From: an uncultured Flavobacteriales bacterium
GTDB taxonomy: Bacteria > Bacteroidota > Bacteroidia > Flavobacteriales_E > Vicingaceae
DNA length: 58,702 nt
Direction: 5' to 3'
Assembly (NCBI GenBank): GCA_913056345.1
Contig: CAJXMH010000018.1
Span: 1-58,702 of the forward strand
Positions 1-8,013 of this stretch are shown here, one piece after another. The stretch's first letter is position 1. The number at the start of each line of letters is the position of its first letter. The translations under genes and the position numbers were made by a program. The notes under the pieces were generated by a model, which made no database searches, was not told the origin of the DNA, and was given only the letters and a program-made list of their open reading frames with translations.

Positions 1-266
1 GGTTAAATGAAACTAAGCAAGAGAAAGAGAAGGTATTAGTTTTTCCGAATCCGTTTCAAGAGAGCATAAACATTCGCATACAAGATTTTAATTTTCAAGC
101 GGATTATCACTATCAGATTCGAGACTTAAAGGGAAGGTTGTTAAAAACAGATGTAATAAAAGAAGCAGATAAAAATATTCAACTTAGTTCATTATCAAAG
201 GGCTCTTATCTCATTGTTATATTTGAGAATGGACAGCCTACTTCTCGTCAACTAATTATGAGGTAA
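1..266 (+). CDS. C-terminal end of a T9SS-sorted secreted protein (5' end outside window)
   Basis: The frame whose codons begin at position 3 is open from the window edge to TAA at 264-266 and gives about 87 residues. The peptide has the hallmarks of a type A sorting domain of the type IX secretion system: a VFPNPF start, a middle strand with a 'DLKGRLL' turn, then 'LSKGSYLIVIF', and a basic end 'QLIMR'. In known T9SS substrates this domain carries the protein across the outer membrane and is then removed. The function of the missing N-terminal part cannot be told. The family call rests on the domain pattern alone. Confidence 0.85.
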   Translation, partial: LNETKQEKEKVLVFPNPFQESINIRIQDFNFQADYHYQIRDLKGRLLKTDVIKEADKNIQLSSLSKGSYLIVIFENGQPTSRQLIMR

Positions 267-320
267 TAAGATGAAAGCAATCCATAAATCTTTTATCCTT
301 CATCTTTCATCCTTCATCCA

Positions 321-344
321 TTTTAAAAGCTCTGCTTTTTAAAA
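321..344. terminator. AT-rich hairpin between convergent genes, possible bidirectional terminator
   Basis: TTTTAAAAGC, a 3-nt loop TCT and GCTTTTTAAAA form a hairpin with T runs on both strands. It lies between the T9SS fragment on the plus strand and the lipoate ligase on the minus strand, and overlaps the stop codon of the latter. The GC part of the stem is short, so this is only a candidate. Confidence 0.45.
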
Positions 345-1319
345 TAAAGCGCTCATCAAATCATCTACCGTCATCTGGTGGAAGTAGGCATCTAGCTCAA
401 TTTCTTCTAGTTTTTTACGCAAGATGTCTTGGTCGTGTTGACTGCCTTTTAGCATGTCTTCTACCTCTGCCACATCTTTACTTCCAAAAAAGTCACCGTA
501 GATTTTCGCTTCTTTAATTACTCCTTTCTTCACTTCAAGGTTCATCTCTAAGGTTCCGCCTTTAGTGCGCACTCCTTGTTGAAAATTGTAATTGGGTGAA
601 TGACCAAAATTCCAATCCCAGGTGGCGTACTTTTCATCTCTGATTTTTTGAATCGCTGCTAAATCTTCCTCAGTGAATTCATAGATCCGACAATCATCAT
701 GGGTTTCCACAATGTGATCCATGATCATTTGTGTGAATTGCTCTAAGCTGATGTCTTCTTTTAAATGGTCTTTTACGTTGGTTACCCGCTTGGGGATGGA
801 TTTCACTGCTCGGTCTTTATACTTCAGCGGATTGATCTTTAAAGCGCCACTGACATCTTTCATCTCCGAAGAAAAAAGAATGGTGCCGTGGTGCAAGACT
901 TTGTTTTTAAACACATGCTCTGCATTCCCTGAGAATTTCTTGCCATCAATAGTAATGTCGTTCCGTCCTTCAAACTTGGCGTCAACCCCTAACTTTTGAA
1001 GTACTTCAATAATGGGTTTGGTGTAGCGCTTAAAGTCGACTACCTCTGTGTTTTCTCCGGTGCGGGTAAAGCTAAAGTTCAGGTTGCCCAGATCGTGGTA
1101 AACCGCTCCACCACCTGATAAACGTCGCACTACTTTGATACCTTTTTCTTTCACATAATCGACATTGATCTCAGCCAAGGTATTTTGGTGCTTCCCTACA
1201 ATAATGGCGTTATCATTTCGCCACAGCATAAAGCAATCTTCTTTTAAATGTTTGAAGATGTACTCGTCCGTAGCAATGTTGAAATAAGGATCAGTCGAAT
1301 GGTGGTGAATGCAAAGCAT
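339..1319 (-). CDS. lplA: Lipoate--protein ligase A
   Basis: This enzyme activates lipoate with ATP and attaches it to lipoyl domains of 2-oxoacid dehydrogenases and GcvH. The BPL/LplA catalytic fold is marked by RRLSGGGAVYHD at residues 65-76, and the lysine that contacts lipoyl-AMP lies in 'DGKKFSGNAEH' near 125-135. The C-terminal accessory domain is also present, so this is a full LplA of 326 residues and not a LipB- or LipM-type protein. I chose ATG at 1319 (MLCIHHHSTDPYFN), which matches how family members begin. An in-frame TTG at 1337 would add six residues. It is the last gene of the minus-strand run that starts with ftcD, 33 bp after the TPR gene's stop. Confidence 0.92.
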   Translation of the reverse strand: MLCIHHHSTDPYFNIATDEYIFKHLKEDCFMLWRNDNAIIVGKHQNTLAEINVDYVKEKGIKVVRRLSGGGAVYHDLGNLNFSFTRTGENTEVVDFKRYTKPIIEVLQKLGVDAKFEGRNDITIDGKKFSGNAEHVFKNKVLHHGTILFSSEMKDVSGALKINPLKYKDRAVKSIPKRVTNVKDHLKEDISLEQFTQMIMDHIVETHDDCRIYEFTEEDLAAIQKIRDEKYATWDWNFGHSPNYNFQQGVRTKGGTLEMNLEVKKGVIKEAKIYGDFFGSKDVAEVEDMLKGSQHDQDILRKKLEEIELDAYFHQMTVDDLMSALF

Positions 1320-1370
1320 AGGTTCAATTTTGGGCAAAAGTAAGCCAGAAAAGAACCGTTTGAAAGCCTT

Positions 1371-2540
1371 TTAGTTCAAACTATCCAGCTCAAAGTGGCG
1401 CGCCACTTTTAACTCTTCAATGCGGTGTTTTGAATAATTCTGTAGGAATTGATTGGCGGTGTCTTCTTCCTCTAAATACTTCTCATAATAGCTTAAGGCA
1501 ATACTTTTGTCTTTGTAGTAACGATCATAGCTGCGGGCTAAATGATACAGAATGACTTTGTCTTTGGTGCTTTTGTAGGCCACTTGGTAAGCTTTAATGG
1601 CTTCAGGATAATTTTCTTGCTCTTCAAAACTCACGGCTAATTGCAAGTAGTAGTTACCTAAGTTTTCACTTACCCCAAGATCAATGGCTTTTTCGAGCAG
1701 GGCAGTAGCTTTCTTCCCCTCGCCTAATTCCCGATAACTTAAGCCCAAGTAATAGTGTAAGATTTCTGAATCTCGATCTACTGCAATTACATTTTCGATC
1801 AACTGTATGGCTTTTTCGTATTCTTTTTCATGAAAATAGGCGATACCGGCGATCTTTTGGCTGATCAAGGAACTATCGGAGGCAGCAAAAAGCTGTTCAG
1901 CCAAGTCAGTTACTTTTTGATACGCTCTTAATTTATAAGCGGTTTTCAAAGCTGCTTTGAGCAGATTGGGATTATTGGGGTAAGTGCTTAGGTAGTGTTC
2001 AATCAAACTGTCAGCGGCTTTGTACTGCTGAAGCTTGTGGTATAAAGCGCTAAGGTTGACTGCTGAAGCTAAGTCTGCAGGATTTAGCTCAAGCGCTTTG
2101 GTGTAAGCTAGCACGGCAGGAATTACTTCCTTTTGTGCATCATAGATCAAAGCGAGCTTTCTTTGGTAGAAGGCATTTTTAGGCTGCTCCTCAATTAGTT
2201 CTTGGTAGAGCTTGATAGCAGCTTGATCATCGCCTAAGTTGAGCAGACATACTGCCAATTCATTCCTAACGCTAACTGATTGACTGTCTATTTCGTAGGC
2301 TTCTAGGTATGCGGTTTTTGCTTCCTCTAGCTGTCCTACTTTCTGATAGGCCTTAGCTAAGATGCGCCAAGCTTCAAATGATGGCTCATTTTGTGTTTTA
2401 AGCAGCTTGATTACACGCTCAAAATCATAGTTTTGATAGCTTTCCATGGCTGAGTCTAAGCGGAGTGAATCAGCCTTTTCTTGCCCAAAAGCAAAGGAAA
2501 AGCTACACAGCACCAAAAGGATTAAACTCAGTCTTTTCAC
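1371..2540 (-). CDS. Secreted tetratricopeptide repeat protein
   Basis: The 389-residue product begins with a signal peptide (charged MKR, hydrophobic core, cleavage near 'FAFGQ'). The rest is almost entirely TPR helices from about residue 25 to 370, with repeated A..Y..A..L..P patterns such as 'ALIYDAQKEVIPAVLAYTKAL'. TPR arrays serve as protein-binding scaffolds, here probably in the periplasm. Its ATG overlaps the stop of the small lipoprotein gene by 4 bp (ATGA), so translation is probably coupled. The partner is unknown. The neighbouring lipoprotein and membrane patatin are the obvious candidates. Confidence 0.85.
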   Translation of the reverse strand: MKRLSLILLVLCSFSFAFGQEKADSLRLDSAMESYQNYDFERVIKLLKTQNEPSFEAWRILAKAYQKVGQLEEAKTAYLEAYEIDSQSVSVRNELAVCLLNLGDDQAAIKLYQELIEEQPKNAFYQRKLALIYDAQKEVIPAVLAYTKALELNPADLASAVNLSALYHKLQQYKAADSLIEHYLSTYPNNPNLLKAALKTAYKLRAYQKVTDLAEQLFAASDSSLISQKIAGIAYFHEKEYEKAIQLIENVIAVDRDSEILHYYLGLSYRELGEGKKATALLEKAIDLGVSENLGNYYLQLAVSFEEQENYPEAIKAYQVAYKSTKDKVILYHLARSYDRYYKDKSIALSYYEKYLEEEDTANQFLQNYSKHRIEELKVARHFELDSLN

Positions 2541-2758
2541 AAACTATCAACTTGGTTTTCAGGAATACTATCACCCTTACACTTGGCTAATTCAGCGCGC
2601 ACATTAAGCAATTGTGCTTCGGTGGCGTTGAGTTTAATTTGAAGTTCTTTCAACTCTTGGTTTTCAGTTGCTTGCTCTGAATCGTTTTTTTCTGCAGGTG
2701 CTTTACAAGCAGAAAGTCCTATAAACATTAGGCTTGAGAGGATCAGTTTGTTGTTCAT
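2537..2758 (-). CDS. Small predicted lipoprotein
   Basis: This 73-residue protein has a lipoprotein signal peptide with lipobox 'GLSAC' and Cys18 as the predicted lipidated residue. Residues 30-65 form a charged, probably coiled-coil helix ('ELQIKLNATEAQLLNVRAEL'). No family is recognised. It overlaps the genes on both sides by 4 bp (2537-2540 and 2755-2758), which argues for tightly coupled expression with the membrane patatin upstream and the TPR protein downstream. It may be a short membrane-anchored helper of one of them; that role is inferred from position only. Confidence 0.75.
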   Translation of the reverse strand: MNNKLILSSLMFIGLSACKAPAEKNDSEQATENQELKELQIKLNATEAQLLNVRAELAKCKGDSIPENQVDSL

Positions 2759-5025
2759 TGGTCGTCTGTTAAGATAGTTTGCAAGCGCTTAGCAGCAGCC
2801 TGATTTTCTGAATGATTTAACGAAGATAAGATTTGTTCTTTTTCTTTGGAAGTCAAATGCCAACTCAAGGAAATGGATTGCTCTTGGTCTCTTTTTAGTT
2901 GGTAGGGGATCACTTCAAAGCTACCTGAAAACCATTGAGAGGCGTATTCGATCAACTCATCGTTATTGAAATCTTGTACCTGAAACCAATTGCCATAAAG
3001 GCTGCCAAAAGGAGAAAGCAACTGATCGGAGATACTTCTTTTTCCTTTAGCGCTTAGCTCACTGCGATTTGATTTTAGGTCATCACGAATCTGTAACAAA
3101 ACGATACCCGAAGTATTTTGCTCAAGCCATTCCCGTAAATGAAAGATGTACTTTAAGGTACTCTTGATGCCAAAATTATCGCGCAAGCCTGAATCAAAGA
3201 CTTCAATAGTTGGATCAGATGGTAAATTAATGGTTGGCATGATATAGGGGAAAGAGGCATTCATCCGCAGTACGCTAAGAAAACGAACTTTTAGCGGATC
3301 ATTTTCTTTGAAGAGCCTTAGGAATTCGATGTTTTCTTGTAAGGCTGATTCTTGTTTTTCAATTGATGACATGAAGGACATTGGAAGGTTTGAGATCAAG
3401 AGACGACGGCTATCGTTAACGATGGAAGGCGTAAATACCATTAAAGGAATATCAGCCGCTATTTCTGCTTCACGGTAAGCCCCCAACGCTTTGTCAAGGT
3501 GATACCGACTATGCTCGTTCAAGGTTTTTTCAAAAATGTATCCTCGGTCTTTCCAATATTTTGCTCCCCCGTACTCAAAACGTTGCGTTCGGATCAGCAT
3601 GTCATTCACCGCAAGGGTAAAAAAGACAGGGTTTAGGAGGTCTTGGGCTAAATCTAAGCGGTATTTTTCAGCGTAAACCTTTTTCTCACCTTTGGCTTGC
3701 TGCCAGCGTAATTCTCGAAAATAGGCACTGCCGATCATGCCTCCTGATGAACCATTCATTAAAACGGAATGCTTAAAAAGTTGCCCTTGAGTCAAGCTAT
3801 CTAGATGCTGTAAGGCCAAAAATGACCACAGCATGGCACGACTTCCGCCACCACTAGCGCTAACAAAGATCGCCTTGGGTTTTTTAACAGGGTGTTCGGT
3901 GTTCTTGAGCTTCCACCGTTGTAAGCGTTCTTCATGAAGTTGAATATCTTGTTGAAAGAGCGTGTCATCAGCTGCGCTCCCTGTCAGATAGTTTGGCTTG
4001 GCTTCATAGCTAAGTCCAGGTGCTCTGCTTTCATAATAGAAGGTATCGTATTTCGATAATTCATTCAAGCCAAGTAAAAGTCCAAGGATTACCACCCATG
4101 TCCAGCCTCTTAGCCAAGAACGCAGGGCAGAGGTAACCATAAGCAACATGGTAAACAGCAGGGTTAGCGTAGCTGCAGCAGGAATAATAAATACCTCATT
4201 TTCTCTGAAAAGGCCTAAAACAATGATAGACAAGATCACCACTAATTCAAATACGGAAGCATTGATGTGATTTTGGCGAAACACTTGACTCAACATGTTT
4301 TGGTTGTAGTGTTTGTAAGCACGGGTTTGCTTTAAGCGAAGAAATAGGCCTAAATAAGAATCAACACGCCAACTTTTGCTGTCGGCTTCATGCAGTTTGT
4401 ACCAATCTTTCTCTGTCTTGGTCAAGAGTTGTTTGACAGGCTCTCCTTTCTTTGTATCTGAGCCTACTACTTTAGCAATTTCTTTTCCAAAAAGTTTTTC
4501 AAAATCCTTATTGGTAGCCATAAAGTAGGCCAAAGAAATCAGGATGAAAATAAAATAACCGCCAAGGAAGCCAGATAATCTTAAGAGGCTTTCTTCAGTA
4601 CTAAACCCTTCATAAAGTCTTAAGAATCGAAAGGTCTCAATGCTGTACAAGATAATAAACAGTAGCGGCAGCAAGGAATTGTTGATGCAGTATTTAAAAA
4701 AGGGTTTAGAGAGCGTGGCTAAAAACGGGAAACGAAAACCGTTCATGATATAGGATGAAATGTTGAAGGACATCACAAAGCCACCAAAGGCAAAGCCCAA
4801 AATAAAATAAGAGGAAAAGCTCAGTTTACCGAGATATTCAGGACCAAGAAAAAGATAGGGAACACCATATTTGTTGCCGATCTGTTGGTAGATCATCAAG
4901 AAGAAGAGTAACCAAAAGAGCAGGAGTTGATGGTTCTTTTTGAGGTGAACAAAGAGGAGTTGAAGCGGAAAGAAATAAACCAATCGCTCAAAAAAACTTC
5001 TTTTGACCTTATTTCGTTCTTTCAT
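2755..5025 (-). CDS. Polytopic membrane protein with patatin-like phospholipase domain
   Basis: The first ~330 of 756 residues contain about six hydrophobic segments (near 30-50, 70-90, 115-135, 150-170, 255-300 and 305-320). A patatin-like domain follows. Its oxyanion loop is 'SASGGGSRA' (near 385-395), its nucleophile elbow is GSSGG with the GxSxG serine near residue 425, and its dyad aspartate is in 'DSGLRDNFG' near 611. Patatin enzymes are Ser/Asp acyl hydrolases that act on lipids. The membrane part suggests action on bilayer lipids, but the substrate is unknown. The start overlaps the end of ftcD by 17 bp, and the gene is coupled by 4-bp overlap to the lipoprotein gene. A fusion of a large membrane module with patatin is less common than soluble or T5 patatins. 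Confidence 0.85.
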   Translation of the reverse strand: MKERNKVKRSFFERLVYFFPLQLLFVHLKKNHQLLLFWLLFFLMIYQQIGNKYGVPYLFLGPEYLGKLSFSSYFILGFAFGGFVMSFNISSYIMNGFRFPFLATLSKPFFKYCINNSLLPLLFIILYSIETFRFLRLYEGFSTEESLLRLSGFLGGYFIFILISLAYFMATNKDFEKLFGKEIAKVVGSDTKKGEPVKQLLTKTEKDWYKLHEADSKSWRVDSYLGLFLRLKQTRAYKHYNQNMLSQVFRQNHINASVFELVVILSIIVLGLFRENEVFIIPAAATLTLLFTMLLMVTSALRSWLRGWTWVVILGLLLGLNELSKYDTFYYESRAPGLSYEAKPNYLTGSAADDTLFQQDIQLHEERLQRWKLKNTEHPVKKPKAIFVSASGGGSRAMLWSFLALQHLDSLTQGQLFKHSVLMNGSSGGMIGSAYFRELRWQQAKGEKKVYAEKYRLDLAQDLLNPVFFTLAVNDMLIRTQRFEYGGAKYWKDRGYIFEKTLNEHSRYHLDKALGAYREAEIAADIPLMVFTPSIVNDSRRLLISNLPMSFMSSIEKQESALQENIEFLRLFKENDPLKVRFLSVLRMNASFPYIMPTINLPSDPTIEVFDSGLRDNFGIKSTLKYIFHLREWLEQNTSGIVLLQIRDDLKSNRSELSAKGKRSISDQLLSPFGSLYGNWFQVQDFNNDELIEYASQWFSGSFEVIPYQLKRDQEQSISLSWHLTSKEKEQILSSLNHSENQAAAKRLQTILTDDQ

Positions 5026-6031
5026 TCAATTGATCTTCTAGTACATATTCTAGGACACGTTTTCGAACTTCAAAGGGTTTGAATTCGCTTAATCCTAAGG
5101 CTTCAACAGCAGACTCGATCAACTCTTTTTCGGTTGCATTGGCGCGCTCATTAAAATACTTGCCTGCCGTGATCAAGGCCTCCTTTGGAATTAGACCGAT
5201 TAATTCAGAACCAGTGACGCTTAAATCATAGCGAGCAGCAATCTTTTTACAGCTTTCAAATACTTGATGAAGCGGAGTTTTCTGATAATTGGTTAGGTTA
5301 ATGGACACTTGTGCTCTTTCAAAGTCTTTGATGTACCAGCCAATGGCTTTTACGTATTTTAATTCACCTGCTTTAAACGTCTTTTTTCCTTTCACTACTT
5401 CTAGTGGGCGACCCAACTCTCTTAAATCATAAGCAATTTCTTGAGCAAGTTTAGCATCTTGAGTATTGAGGTTGATGTTGTATGCTACCAAAAAGTTACG
5501 CACGCCCATTACCAAACCTCCAAAAGTGGGATGAAATTGCTTACCTAAATCTGCAGGCCATTCTTGGCTGTTCATCCGTTTTTCAAGAGCTTCATAGTTA
5601 CCTATTCTATGCCGCGCTAAGTTTCTTCGAAATATGGAAGAGGCGTTTTCTTCATAAAAGAAGATAGGCATTTTGAAATCTTGGTGCAAACGTGCAGCTA
5701 ATTGATTGACCAAAGGAATGAGTTCAGCTTGGCTTATACCCGAAATGGGTACAAAAGGGCAAACATCGCAAGCCCCAATTCTTGGGTGTTCACCTTGATG
5801 CTTGCGCATGTTAATTTGCTCATGAGCCAACTTAATGGCTCTGTAAGCAGCTTCTATAACTGCATTGGCTTCTCCTGCGAAGGTAAAAACGGTGCGATGC
5901 GCAGCAAAACCAGTATCTTGATGCAAGAGATAAACTCCCTCAACCGACTGAATGGCATGCGCTAAGGCTTTGATGACCTTGGGGTCTTGCCCTTCAGAAA
6001 AATTCGGAATGCATTCAATGAGGTTTTTCAT
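5009..6031 (-). CDS. ftcD: Glutamate formimidoyltransferase
   Basis: The enzyme transfers the formimino group of N-formimino-glutamate to tetrahydrofolate, at the end of histidine degradation. The N-terminus 'LIECIPNFSEG' and the block 'HPRIGACDVCPFVP' (about residues 82-95, containing the folate-binding and catalytic His region) are diagnostic. At 340 residues it has only the transferase part, without the cyclodeaminase domain found in mammalian FTCD. hutG and hutI lie upstream on the same strand, separated by the repeat array at 6117-7007. The gene overlaps the membrane patatin by 17 bp, so it probably heads that transcript. Confidence 0.93.
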   Translation of the reverse strand: MKNLIECIPNFSEGQDPKVIKALAHAIQSVEGVYLLHQDTGFAAHRTVFTFAGEANAVIEAAYRAIKLAHEQINMRKHQGEHPRIGACDVCPFVPISGISQAELIPLVNQLAARLHQDFKMPIFFYEENASSIFRRNLARHRIGNYEALEKRMNSQEWPADLGKQFHPTFGGLVMGVRNFLVAYNINLNTQDAKLAQEIAYDLRELGRPLEVVKGKKTFKAGELKYVKAIGWYIKDFERAQVSINLTNYQKTPLHQVFESCKKIAARYDLSVTGSELIGLIPKEALITAGKYFNERANATEKELIESAVEALGLSEFKPFEVRKRVLEYVLEDQLNERTK

Positions 6032-6116
6032 ATTGAGTAAAACGCTGATTTGCTAAAATAATTAAAGTATCGTTCGCAAGTATCACTTTTAGTAACACGA
6101 GAGACTTACAACTATT

Positions 6117-6197
6117 CCCCGCTGATTCCGCTGAAAAACGCAGAGATGTTAGAATTAGTGATAATAAATATCTGCGCTAGTCTGTATAATCTGCGGG
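6117..6197 (+). repeat. Hairpin repeat unit A
   Basis: 81 bp from CCCCGCTGATT to AATCTGCGGG. The outer arms pair as CCCGC/GCGGG and GATT/AATC, and the inner arms as CGCAGA/TCTGCG. It differs from unit B at only a few positions in the 'AGATGTTAGAATTAGTG' core. Confidence 0.85.
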
Positions 6198-6217
6198 CAA
6201 CTGAAAATAGATTGGAA

Positions 6218-6297
6218 CCCCACTGATTTCGCTAAAAACGCAGAGATGTTAGAATTAGTGAGAATAAATATCTGCGCTAGTCTTTACGATCTGCGGG
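6218..6297 (+). repeat. Hairpin repeat unit B
   Basis: 80 bp, nearly identical to unit A over the central and right parts. Its right arm, TCTGCGCTAGTCTTTACGAT followed by CTGCGGG, is identical to that of the half unit D beyond the gene. Confidence 0.85.
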
Positions 6298-6317
6298 AAT
6301 TGAAATGAGACTATACT

Positions 6318-6398
6318 CCCATAGATTTCGCTGATTGTCGCAGAGTTTGGCAAAAGTAATATTGTTTTATTTCTGCGATTATCTGTGTGATCTGCGGG
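6318..6398 (+). repeat. Hairpin repeat unit C (most diverged)
   Basis: 81 bp with a weaker left arm (CCCATAGATTTCGCTG) and right arm TTTCTGCGATTATCTGTGTG followed by ATCTGCGGG. It is the last unit before the GxxExxY gene and its core has diverged from A and B. Confidence 0.75.
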
Positions 6399-6459
6399 AG
6401 CTATTTAGATGATAGCAAACTTCTAATGATAATTTAATTTCATCTTATTTAGTATGGCT

Positions 6460-6837
6460 TCAAAGATTATTGACTTTTCTGTATATACCTTCATTGATCC
6501 TATCAACATTAAAATTGACTAATATGCCTAACTTTAAATCTGTTAATTTAAGGTAGGTAAGGACTTGTTTATGATGAACTTTAGCTAATAATTCCACTGA
6601 CTTAACTTCAATTAGGACTTTTTTTTCTACAAGCAAATCTAATCTGAATCCCAGACCTAATTTTGTACCTTCATAATAGACAGGTACTGGAACTTCTTTT
6701 TCTACACTTAATCCTTCCCTTTTAAGTTCATGCATGAGAGCATGACAATAAACAGATTCTAACAAACCGGGACCTAATTCATTGAATACTTTAAAAATTG
6801 CTCCTCTAATTTTATAAGAAATGTCGTTTTCAGTCAT
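6460..6837 (-). CDS. GxxExxY family protein (PD-(D/E)XK nuclease-like fold)
   Basis: This 125-residue protein carries the family motif GLLESVY at residues 24-30. Downstream are D67, E77-V-K79 and Q91, which fit the D...ExK...Q active-site order of PD-(D/E)XK nuclease-like proteins. Members are small and widespread, and their biochemical role is, as far as I know, unproven. The gene lies inside an array of ~80-bp hairpin repeats and is AT-richer by eye than the hut genes on both sides, which suggests separate acquisition. ATG at 6837 is the only good start. A nuclease acting on its own flanking repeats is a speculation worth testing, not a result. Confidence 0.85.
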   Translation of the reverse strand: MTENDISYKIRGAIFKVFNELGPGLLESVYCHALMHELKREGLSVEKEVPVPVYYEGTKLGLGFRLDLLVEKKVLIEVKSVELLAKVHHKQVLTYLKLTDLKLGILVNFNVDRINEGIYRKVNNL

Positions 6838-6878
6838 TAAGTTACTTTTTGTCTAAAGTACAAAAGCAAATTAAAATA

Positions 6879-6907
6879 CATCTGCGCTAGTCTTTACGAT
6901 CTGCGGG
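6879..6907 (+). repeat. Half repeat unit D (right arm only)
   Basis: Only the right arm (CATCTGCGCTAGTCTTTACG then ATCTGCGGG) is present. The left arm, expected around 6827-6875, is replaced by the 5' end and promoter region of the GxxExxY gene. That makes this the apparent boundary of the gene-bearing insert. Confidence 0.75.
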
Positions 6908-6926
6908 AATTGAAAAAAGATTGAAA

Positions 6927-7007
6927 CCCCGCTGGTACCGCTAAAAAACGCAGAGACTTAAGAAGTAGTGAGAATGAATATCTGCGCTAATTTGCGCGAT
7001 CTGCGGG
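6927..7007 (+). repeat. Hairpin repeat unit E
   Basis: 81 bp, CCCCGCTGGTACCGC to GCGCGATCTGCGGG. It is full-length with both arms and ends 3 bp before the hutG stop codon (7011-7013 on the minus strand). Confidence 0.8.
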
Positions 7008-7010
7008 AAA

Positions 7011-8012
7011 TTATAAAAAATTAATCTTTCTAGCCTTTACAAAATCACTTACCAAATAAGCCAACATCTTACCCACTAAATCTTCTGAGCCTTTTTCCAG
7101 AGCAGGGGCGGCTTCTGGTAAATGAAGGTAAACAGCATTTTTTTCTTTCCCACATTGGTAAACATATTGTCTAGCTTGCAGAGCACTTATGCCTGAGGGT
7201 GTTTGCGCAGAAGAGGGGAAATTTTCGATGCTATCGCAATCCAATTCGACGCCAAACTTTACTTGCTTTACTTTTTCTAAAGCAGTCTGTGTGGCTTGGG
7301 TAAAGGGAATAGAATCTCTCAAAAAGAGATCTTCATAAAAACTAAACTGTACCCCATCTTGCTGCATTTGCTCCAACATATTTTGGCTGTTGTAGTTTTC
7401 ATGCAGAGCTAAAATGCTGTAATGGCTTAAATAACCTTCTGCTTTAGCATACGAAAAGCCATTACCTGAATGGCGACCCTCCAGGGCTCGATAATCGGCG
7501 TGTGGGTCTAGATTAATGCAATTTATTGCTTGACTTAGCGCTTCTGAACAGCCTTTAATAGTCCCGTATGAATTATTGTGTCCACCGCCAACAATTAGTG
7601 GAACTTTACCTGCTTCCACAATCAGCTTAATTAAACCACTAAGTTGCTCGTCAATCTTGCTGACGGCCGTTCTTAGCTTTTCTAGATCAGAGTTTCCGCT
7701 TCCCACCAAGTCGCTAAAATCGAAGTTTCCCAACAACAAAATTTCTTCACCGCTCAGTTCTTCAGTCGATTGTATGTTGAGAAACTTGGGTAGAAAAGCT
7801 TGCCAAGCTGAATCTGCGCCACCTCGTCCACAATTAGCCCTTGGCCCAATGTCTTCGGGGATGCCCAACAACACAAACTGCGCTTTTGAGTTTTGTAATT
7901 CTTCTAATAAGTCTGTTTCAACTAATCGAATTCGCTCCCCCAATTTAACCTCTCCAGTTCGTTTGACAACTAATTTGTTGAGGTCGCTTTGCTCAATAAT
8001 CTGAAACTCCAT
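7011..8012 (-). CDS. hutG: Formimidoylglutamase (arginase family)
   Basis: It hydrolyses N-formimino-glutamate to glutamate and formamide. The 333-residue product has the six ligands of the arginase di-manganese centre: His in 'GGGHNNSYG', D-x-H-x-D in 'LDPHADYR', and D-x-D in 'VELDCDSI'. Placement 1 bp after the hutI stop supports formimidoylglutamase over agmatinase or arginase. The genome therefore has two enzymes for formimino-glutamate, this hydrolase and the folate-dependent transferase at 5009-6031. Sequence alone cannot exclude a different ureohydrolase substrate. Confidence 0.85.
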   Translation of the reverse strand: MEFQIIEQSDLNKLVVKRTGEVKLGERIRLVETDLLEELQNSKAQFVLLGIPEDIGPRANCGRGGADSAWQAFLPKFLNIQSTEELSGEEILLLGNFDFSDLVGSGNSDLEKLRTAVSKIDEQLSGLIKLIVEAGKVPLIVGGGHNNSYGTIKGCSEALSQAINCINLDPHADYRALEGRHSGNGFSYAKAEGYLSHYSILALHENYNSQNMLEQMQQDGVQFSFYEDLFLRDSIPFTQATQTALEKVKQVKFGVELDCDSIENFPSSAQTPSGISALQARQYVYQCGKEKNAVYLHLPEAAPALEKGSEDLVGKMLAYLVSDFVKARKINFL

Positions 8013-8013
8013 T

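Larger units (their letters stand above)
6032..6459. other. Gene-free stretch holding three hairpin repeat units
   Basis: Nothing coding was seen between ftcD and the GxxExxY gene. The stretch is filled by three ~80-bp imperfect inverted-repeat units starting about 100 bp apart, plus a ~60-bp AT-rich tail (6399-6459) next to the GxxExxY stop codon. Confidence 0.8.
6117..7007. repeat. Hairpin-repeat array with an embedded GxxExxY gene
   Basis: Five units (A 6117-6197, B 6218-6297, C 6318-6398, half unit D 6879-6907, E 6927-7007) share a left arm CCCGCTGATT...CGCAGAG and a right arm ATCTGCG...GATCTGCGGG. CCCGC pairs with GCGGG and CGCAGA with TCTGCG, so each full unit can fold into a long hairpin with an AT-rich apex. 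Linkers of 19-20 bp separate units and look alike (GAAAATAGATTGGAA-type). The GxxExxY gene sits between C and D, where the left half of D is missing. The array ends 3 bp from the hutG stop. The arrangement resembles a small mobile or REP/MITE-like element, not CRISPR, because the linkers are neither unique nor of spacer type. Confidence 0.85.

Noticed and set aside
721-999. Plus-strand frame of 92 codons inside lplA
   Set aside because: It lies wholly opposite a gene with diagnostic motifs, has no recognisable product and is a shadow of its codon pattern.
5702-5965. Plus-strand frame inside ftcD
   Set aside because: Opposite a well-conserved gene; low-complexity translation without any motif.
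6117-7007. CRISPR array, because of regularly spaced repeats
   Set aside because: Units are ~80 bp imperfect hairpins with short, similar 19-20 bp linkers; there are no unique spacers, no short identical direct repeats and no cas genes.
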